Positions 6,505 through 9,668 of a DNA stretch of 9,668 bases are shown one piece after another. The translations under genes and the position numbers were made by a program. The notes beneath the pieces are model-generated. The model worked only from the letters and a program-made list of their open reading frames with translations, made no database searches and was not told the origin of the DNA. Origin of the DNA: Tannerella sp. GTDB lineage: Bacteria > Bacteroidota > Bacteroidia > Bacteroidales > Tannerellaceae. Position 1 is the first letter of the stretch, and each line of letters begins with the position of its first letter. The stretch is taken from assembly GCA_031267485.1 (NCBI GenBank), contig JAIRYY010000156.1, positions 1-9,668 of the forward strand. The letters are read 5' to 3'.

Positions 6505-7254
6505 ATGAAAGAACAGGACGATATATTTAAACGGTTTTACGAATCTTTCCAGAACATGGAGGGACATTTTCATATATTGGAACACCGCGTTCCGGTGGAA
6601 CAGCAGATGGCGTATTTCAAGTATTCGGAGCGGATACGCAGAGATTCCGTGGCGATGAAGGACGGCGACTATCACAGATATATGATGGATTTGCGGGATG
6701 GTGAACTGTCAAGGGACGAAAAGAAACGGATTCTTTCGACGTTGGCATCATCAAAGCAGGTGCGAGCCTACCGGCTGCTGGAGCAGTACGTGCAGCATCC
6801 CGACCCGCAACTTGTTAACTGGGCATACATGGCATTAATGGAAAGCCGCATCATGCTCGAATCGGAACTGTCGGGAGAAAAACAGATTTACATATCTACC
6901 GGCCTGGGCGGCAAAGGCGAAAAGTTGCGCTTTTACGTACTGATACTGTCCGCCGGAGGAAATTTGTTCCTTGACTATCAGCGCGAAATTATCGAAAAGG
7001 AATTTGGATATTCCCTGTCCAAAAACGACTGCGAAATGGAACGCCTTACCGTCGGCGACCGGTATGTGGAACTTGTTTTCCTGATACCCGTAAAAACCGA
7101 CATGAGGATGATTCTGGAGGATGTCATACGCGAGTGTAATCTGTACGGGAATTTTCTGTCGGATATTTTTACGATTACAAATGTGAAAGAGCTTGACCGG
7201 AGGGAAGTCGAACAGATAGTTGAACGCTATGGAAATGATAAGACAGGCCGTTAA
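6505..7254 (+). CDS. Unrecognised 249-aa protein, first gene of the GtrA/GT2 operon
   Basis: I do not recognise this family. The frame opens at 6364, but the promoter at 6432-6463 and a good ribosome binding site (AAAGGAG, about 8 bases before) fix the start at ATG 6505 (MKEQDDIFKRF). The protein is soluble: no signal peptide or membrane segment is visible. Residues 1-70 are charged and helical-looking. Residues 73-120 (KKRILSTLASSKQVRAYRLL onward) resemble a pair of HEAT-like helices. A C-terminal alpha/beta part (125-228) has two similar strand-rich blocks, STGLGGKGEKLRFYVLI (131-147) and VGDRYVELVFLIPV (183-196), each followed by a helix, which may be an internal duplication. No catalytic motif is evident. 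It overlaps the GtrA gene by 26 nt, implying coupled translation, so a role linked to polyprenyl-sugar assembly is possible but only inferred. Confidence 0.9.
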   Translation: MKEQDDIFKRFYESFQNMEGHFHILEHRVPVEQQMAYFKYSERIRRDSVAMKDGDYHRYMMDLRDGELSRDEKKRILSTLASSKQVRAYRLLEQYVQHPDPQLVNWAYMALMESRIMLESELSGEKQIYISTGLGGKGEKLRFYVLILSAGGNLFLDYQREIIEKEFGYSLSKNDCEMERLTVGDRYVELVFLIPVKTDMRMILEDVIRECNLYGNFLSDIFTITNVKELDRREVEQIVERYGNDKTGR

Positions 7255-7660
7255 GTACGGTATAGTGGGAGGGGGAAACACCCTAATATCGCTTGCGGTT
7301 ATCTGGCTTATGACGAAAAATCTCGGATGTTCGGAGGCGCTTTCCAACTTTGTTGGATACCTTGCCGGACTGATAAACAGCTTTTTCCTGAATCGCTGGT
7401 GGACATTTAAGAGTAAAGCCGGCATGTTCGACAGCGCCCTGAAGTTTTTTCTCGTGTTTGCCGTCTGCTTCTCGCTGCAGTTCGGCTTCCTGCTGTTCCT
7501 GAACCGTCACTGCCCGTATGACCCCCCGCTATATTCATTCCTTGAACCGGTATTGAAGATTTTCAGAATAGATACCTTATTCTATATTCAAATGCTGTCC
7601 ATGGTTATGTATACGGTAACCAATTTTATGATTAATAAGTATTATACATTTAATAAATAA
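7229..7660 (+). CDS. GtrA-family membrane protein (polyprenyl-phosphate sugar flippase type)
   Basis: This 143-residue inner-membrane protein has four hydrophobic segments, at about 10-28, 38-55, 70-92 and 118-136. It carries the paired GtrA signatures SFFLNRWWTF (51-60) and NFMINKYYTF (132-141), one after each half of the protein. GtrA proteins are thought to flip undecaprenyl-phosphate-linked sugar from the cytoplasmic to the periplasmic leaflet for O-antigen, teichoic acid or lipid modification. The start is ATG 7229 or ATG 7235; a TTG at 7220 also lies in frame. None has a Shine-Dalgarno, and all lie inside the end of the preceding gene, so translational coupling is likely. The partner glycosyltransferase follows after 4 bp, the classic GtrA-GtrB arrangement. 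Confidence 0.94.
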   Translation: MEMIRQAVKYGIVGGGNTLISLAVIWLMTKNLGCSEALSNFVGYLAGLINSFFLNRWWTFKSKAGMFDSALKFFLVFAVCFSLQFGFLLFLNRHCPYDPPLYSFLEPVLKIFRIDTLFYIQMLSMVMYTVTNFMINKYYTFNK

Positions 7661-7664
7661 TATT

Positions 7665-8597
7665 ATGTCCAAACTCTCTGTTATTATTCCATGCTACAAT
7701 GAAGAAAGCGTTATCGCCGAGTCGTATAAACGCACAAAATCAGTCCTGGACACGCTTTCATGCGATACGGAAATTATATATGTGAACGATGGCAGTTCGG
7801 ACGGCACGTACCGTTTGCTGAATGAGATATCCGCCGGCGACAAACAGGTCAAGGTGTTGCATTTTTCGCGCAATTTCGGTCATCAGCCCGCGGTCTCGGC
7901 GGGTATACATCATTGCGATGCGGACTGGGCAATCGTCATGGATGCCGATTTGCAGGACCCTCCCGAAGTGATTCCGGAAATACTCGATTTCCGCGAAAAG
8001 AATCAGGCCAATGTCGTATACTGCGTTCGCAAGTCAAGGGAAAAGGAGAGTCTCTTTAAACGCATATCCGCGAAATGCTTCTACCGGCTTATAAACCGTG
8101 TGAGCGAGGTAAAATTCCCGTTGGATACGGGGGATTTCAGGCTTATAGACCGCAAAATAATGGACCAGTTCTGTCGGATGCGCGAGCATGGTAAATATAT
8201 CCGCGGGCTGGTCAGCTGGATGGGCTTCACACAGGTTCCGTATTATTATGAAAGGAAAGCCCGGTTTGCCGGCGAGACGAAATATCCGCTGATGAAAATG
8301 GTGAAATTTGCCTCCACCGCGCTGCTCTATTTCTCGAAGAAGCCTCTGCAGCTGGCTATGGGACTGGGTTTTTTGGCCGTAATTGTCGGAATAATACTCG
8401 CTATATGGTTTACGCTCGGCAAAATTTACGGATTCAGCAATGCGGAAACCGGATGGACGTCCATCATGACGGTCGTTGTCTTTTTCGGTGGCGTACAACT
8501 GCTGACCATCGGCGTTCTCGGCCAGTATCTCGGCGTACTTTTTGATGAAATAAAAGACCGTCCGGAGTATATAATAGATAAAAAAACGGGGTTTTAA
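7665..8597 (+). CDS. Family 2 glycosyltransferase, GtrB/DPM1-like (polyprenyl-phosphate sugar synthase)
   Basis: The 310-residue protein has a cytoplasmic GT-A domain followed by two membrane helices (about 228-250 and 264-290). Motifs are SVIIPCYNEE (5-14), NDGSSDGT (41-48), the metal-binding DADLQDPPE (93-101), TGDFRLIDRK (155-164) and FAGETKYPL (201-209). This is the layout of GtrB, YfdH and ArnC-like enzymes, which transfer a sugar from UDP-, GDP- or related nucleotide sugar to undecaprenyl phosphate. The donor sugar cannot be read from the motifs. With the adjacent GtrA protein it would make and flip a lipid-linked monosaccharide. The third partner of a full gtr set, a large GT-C transferase that uses the lipid-linked sugar, is not in the window. 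The start at ATG 7665 is the first in frame and matches the family N-terminus. Downstream the sequence turns AT-rich. Confidence 0.96.
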   Translation: MSKLSVIIPCYNEESVIAESYKRTKSVLDTLSCDTEIIYVNDGSSDGTYRLLNEISAGDKQVKVLHFSRNFGHQPAVSAGIHHCDADWAIVMDADLQDPPEVIPEILDFREKNQANVVYCVRKSREKESLFKRISAKCFYRLINRVSEVKFPLDTGDFRLIDRKIMDQFCRMREHGKYIRGLVSWMGFTQVPYYYERKARFAGETKYPLMKMVKFASTALLYFSKKPLQLAMGLGFLAVIVGIILAIWFTLGKIYGFSNAETGWTSIMTVVVFFGGVQLLTIGVLGQYLGVLFDEIKDRPEYIIDKKTGF

Positions 8598-9260
8598 TAA
8601 TAATTAACAATGATGTTTTTTTTATTTTGAAAATTATACCGATATTTGCACCGTGAAAGAAAAAAGTTATAGATAATATTGTAATAATAGAAGATAAGGA
8701 AGTATTACTATTTGCTGGTGTATTTGAAATTTGCATATAAAATTTGTCGCAGTATGATATAATCATCTGCGTTGGTATGATGGATTAGTTAGTAGTAATA
8801 TGCGGATAGGTCTTCAAAAAATTCACAACATGATGGTATTTTGGCAGGTTAATAATAGTAGAGATAATATTTTGATAAAATTATATTTTATTGTTATATG
8901 AGCGAGAGTAAAAGATAATAGTTTTAGTGACTAATCAAATTTATATACACCCGTGGAAATATGCCCGTTGTGAAACGTGTAAGATTTCAGAAAAATATCG
9001 CAATTGGGTAAATGCTGCCATTATGGCAGCATTTACTTTTTATAAACATCTCATAATATAAATTTATTATACTCGATATTATACCCGTAAAGTACGAAAG
9101 AAAACGCCATTCCCCGTCTTGCGAGTTAGAATATCTGGAAAACAAACAAAGAAAATGGCGAAATTACTCTTTTGCGAAAAAAAAACAAGAGGTTCAACAT
9201 GCCGTCAAACTTCTTGCTGAACTGTTTTATTCCACTACTGCAATGGCATAGATGGTTTAT
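8598..9260. other. AT-rich, gene-poor interval
   Basis: I find no convincing gene here. Bases 8598-9000 are strikingly AT-rich compared with all DNA to the left and have frequent stops in every frame. The only clear element is the terminator at 9008-9041. GATATTTG at 8641-8648 is one base off a -7 element but has no TTTG at the right distance. A start-less open stretch, 9057-9251 (+), reads charged residues including ELEYLENKQRKWRNYSFAKK; it could be a decayed gene end but matches nothing I know. Confidence 0.7.
9008..9041 (+). terminator. Intrinsic terminator, plus strand
   Basis: A perfect 12-bp stem GTAAATGCTGCC (9008-9019) / GGCAGCATTTAC (9025-9036) with loop ATTAT is followed by five T (9037-9041). 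On the minus strand no T-tract follows, so it acts rightward. It lies 410 bp beyond the glycosyltransferase stop, with no recognisable gene between. Confidence 0.88.
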
Positions 9261-9653
9261 TTACGAATTGGTTTTTCTTGCCCTCTTAAACCATACGAAA
9301 ATGCTTGCTACGCCTACCAATGTTGTTGTAGATAGGGCTATTGCAGTTGTTTCCGCACCAATAGTCGCACAATAATATATCAATATCCCACAATAAGCAC
9401 AGAGCCGAAAGCAAAAAATATTCCTATAATCGTTGCAATAACACCACATATGACCGTCAATCGTTCATTTCAGTGACGTTCTTTCTGTTCTTTTTCGGCC
9501 ATTTTTATTATACGGTCGGCGGCTCACTATATCTTCGAAACCCTGCAACAATTCAGGGGACGGCAACGGCCCCTGATATGCCGTCATTGTCTCCATGTAA
9601 CTGCCATGATTCTTGGCTTTTCTGTTAGCAATGCTCCGATTTGAATTTTTCAT
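9261..9653 (-). pseudogene. DUF2335-type membrane protein gene, frameshifted
   Basis: Three minus-strand frames join into one recognisable protein. Frame one (from 9653) gives YQGPLPSPELLQGFEDIV. After a shift near 9518-9528, frame two gives ADRIIKMAEKEQKERH, a TGA at 9470-9472, then NERLTVICGVIATIIGIFFA and FGSVLIVGY. After a second shift near 9378-9386, frame three gives YYCATIGAETTAIALSTTT and LVGVASIFVWFKRARK, ending at TAA 9261. The order GPLPSPE - ADRII.MAE.EQ..RH - hydrophobic segment - AETTAIA - second hydrophobic segment is that of DUF2335 predicted membrane proteins, whose function I do not know. Two frameshifts plus an internal stop make a functional product unlikely. The frame upstream of 9653 is open to the window edge, so the true start may lie outside. 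Sequencing error could explain one lesion, but hardly three. Confidence 0.82.
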
Positions 9654-9668
9654 AAGACTTTTGGATAT

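Noticed and set aside
7229..8597. Complete gtrABC O-antigen modification cassette
   Set aside because: Only the GtrA and GtrB-like genes are present; no large multi-membrane-segment transferase follows in the window.
8464..8766. 100-residue minus-strand open frame
   Set aside because: It is antisense to the glycosyltransferase end and AT-rich spacer, has no family resemblance, and its composition is that of random AT-rich sequence.
9172..9375. 67-residue plus-strand open frame
   Set aside because: Its second half is antisense to the clearly recognisable third segment of the DUF2335 pseudogene.

Overview
The window looks like chromosomal DNA of a member of the Bacteroidota, probably Bacteroidales. 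Three intergenic promoters match the Bacteroidota form (TTTG about 19-20 bp before TAnnTTTG), Shine-Dalgarno sequences are mostly weak, and the gene set fits: a GH95 fucosidase, a TopB with a GDAG-type TOPRIM motif, an SSS symporter and a GtrA/GT2 pair. Genus cannot be fixed from the sequence.

Layout. Bases 1-867 are the C-terminal part of a GH95 alpha-L-fucosidase gene entering from the left (+). Bases 868-1770 hold no convincing gene and are packed with repeats: short palindromes, ten contiguous 20-bp tandem repeats, and a long imperfect palindrome of a dispersed family. At 1771-1965 the last ~64 codons of a second GH95 gene survive as a remnant. Three minus-strand genes follow: topB (2003-3829), engB (4152-4757) and a sodium:solute symporter (4881-6341). 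A second copy of the dispersed palindrome and two sets of direct repeats lie between topB and engB. A compact divergent promoter region (6372-6463) serves the symporter leftward and a three-gene plus-strand operon rightward. The operon encodes an unrecognised 249-aa protein (6505-7254), an overlapping GtrA-family membrane protein (7229-7660) and, 4 bp later, a GtrB/DPM1-like family 2 glycosyltransferase (7665-8597). After that the sequence becomes visibly AT-rich and gene-poor, with one strong intrinsic terminator (9008-9041). A DUF2335-type membrane protein gene broken by two frameshifts and an internal stop (9261-9653, minus) ends the window.

How the genes work together. The GT2 and GtrA proteins are the expected pair for loading a sugar onto a polyprenyl phosphate and flipping it across the inner membrane; the 249-aa protein is co-transcribed and may be an accessory, but its role is unknown. 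engB (ribosome large-subunit assembly) and topB (decatenation) are housekeeping genes. The GH95 enzyme belongs to glycan foraging.

I see no new defence or mobile system. The most unusual parts are the repeat-filled gap between the two GH95 3' ends, the paired dispersed palindromes on either side of topB, and the orphan terminator in the AT-rich tail.
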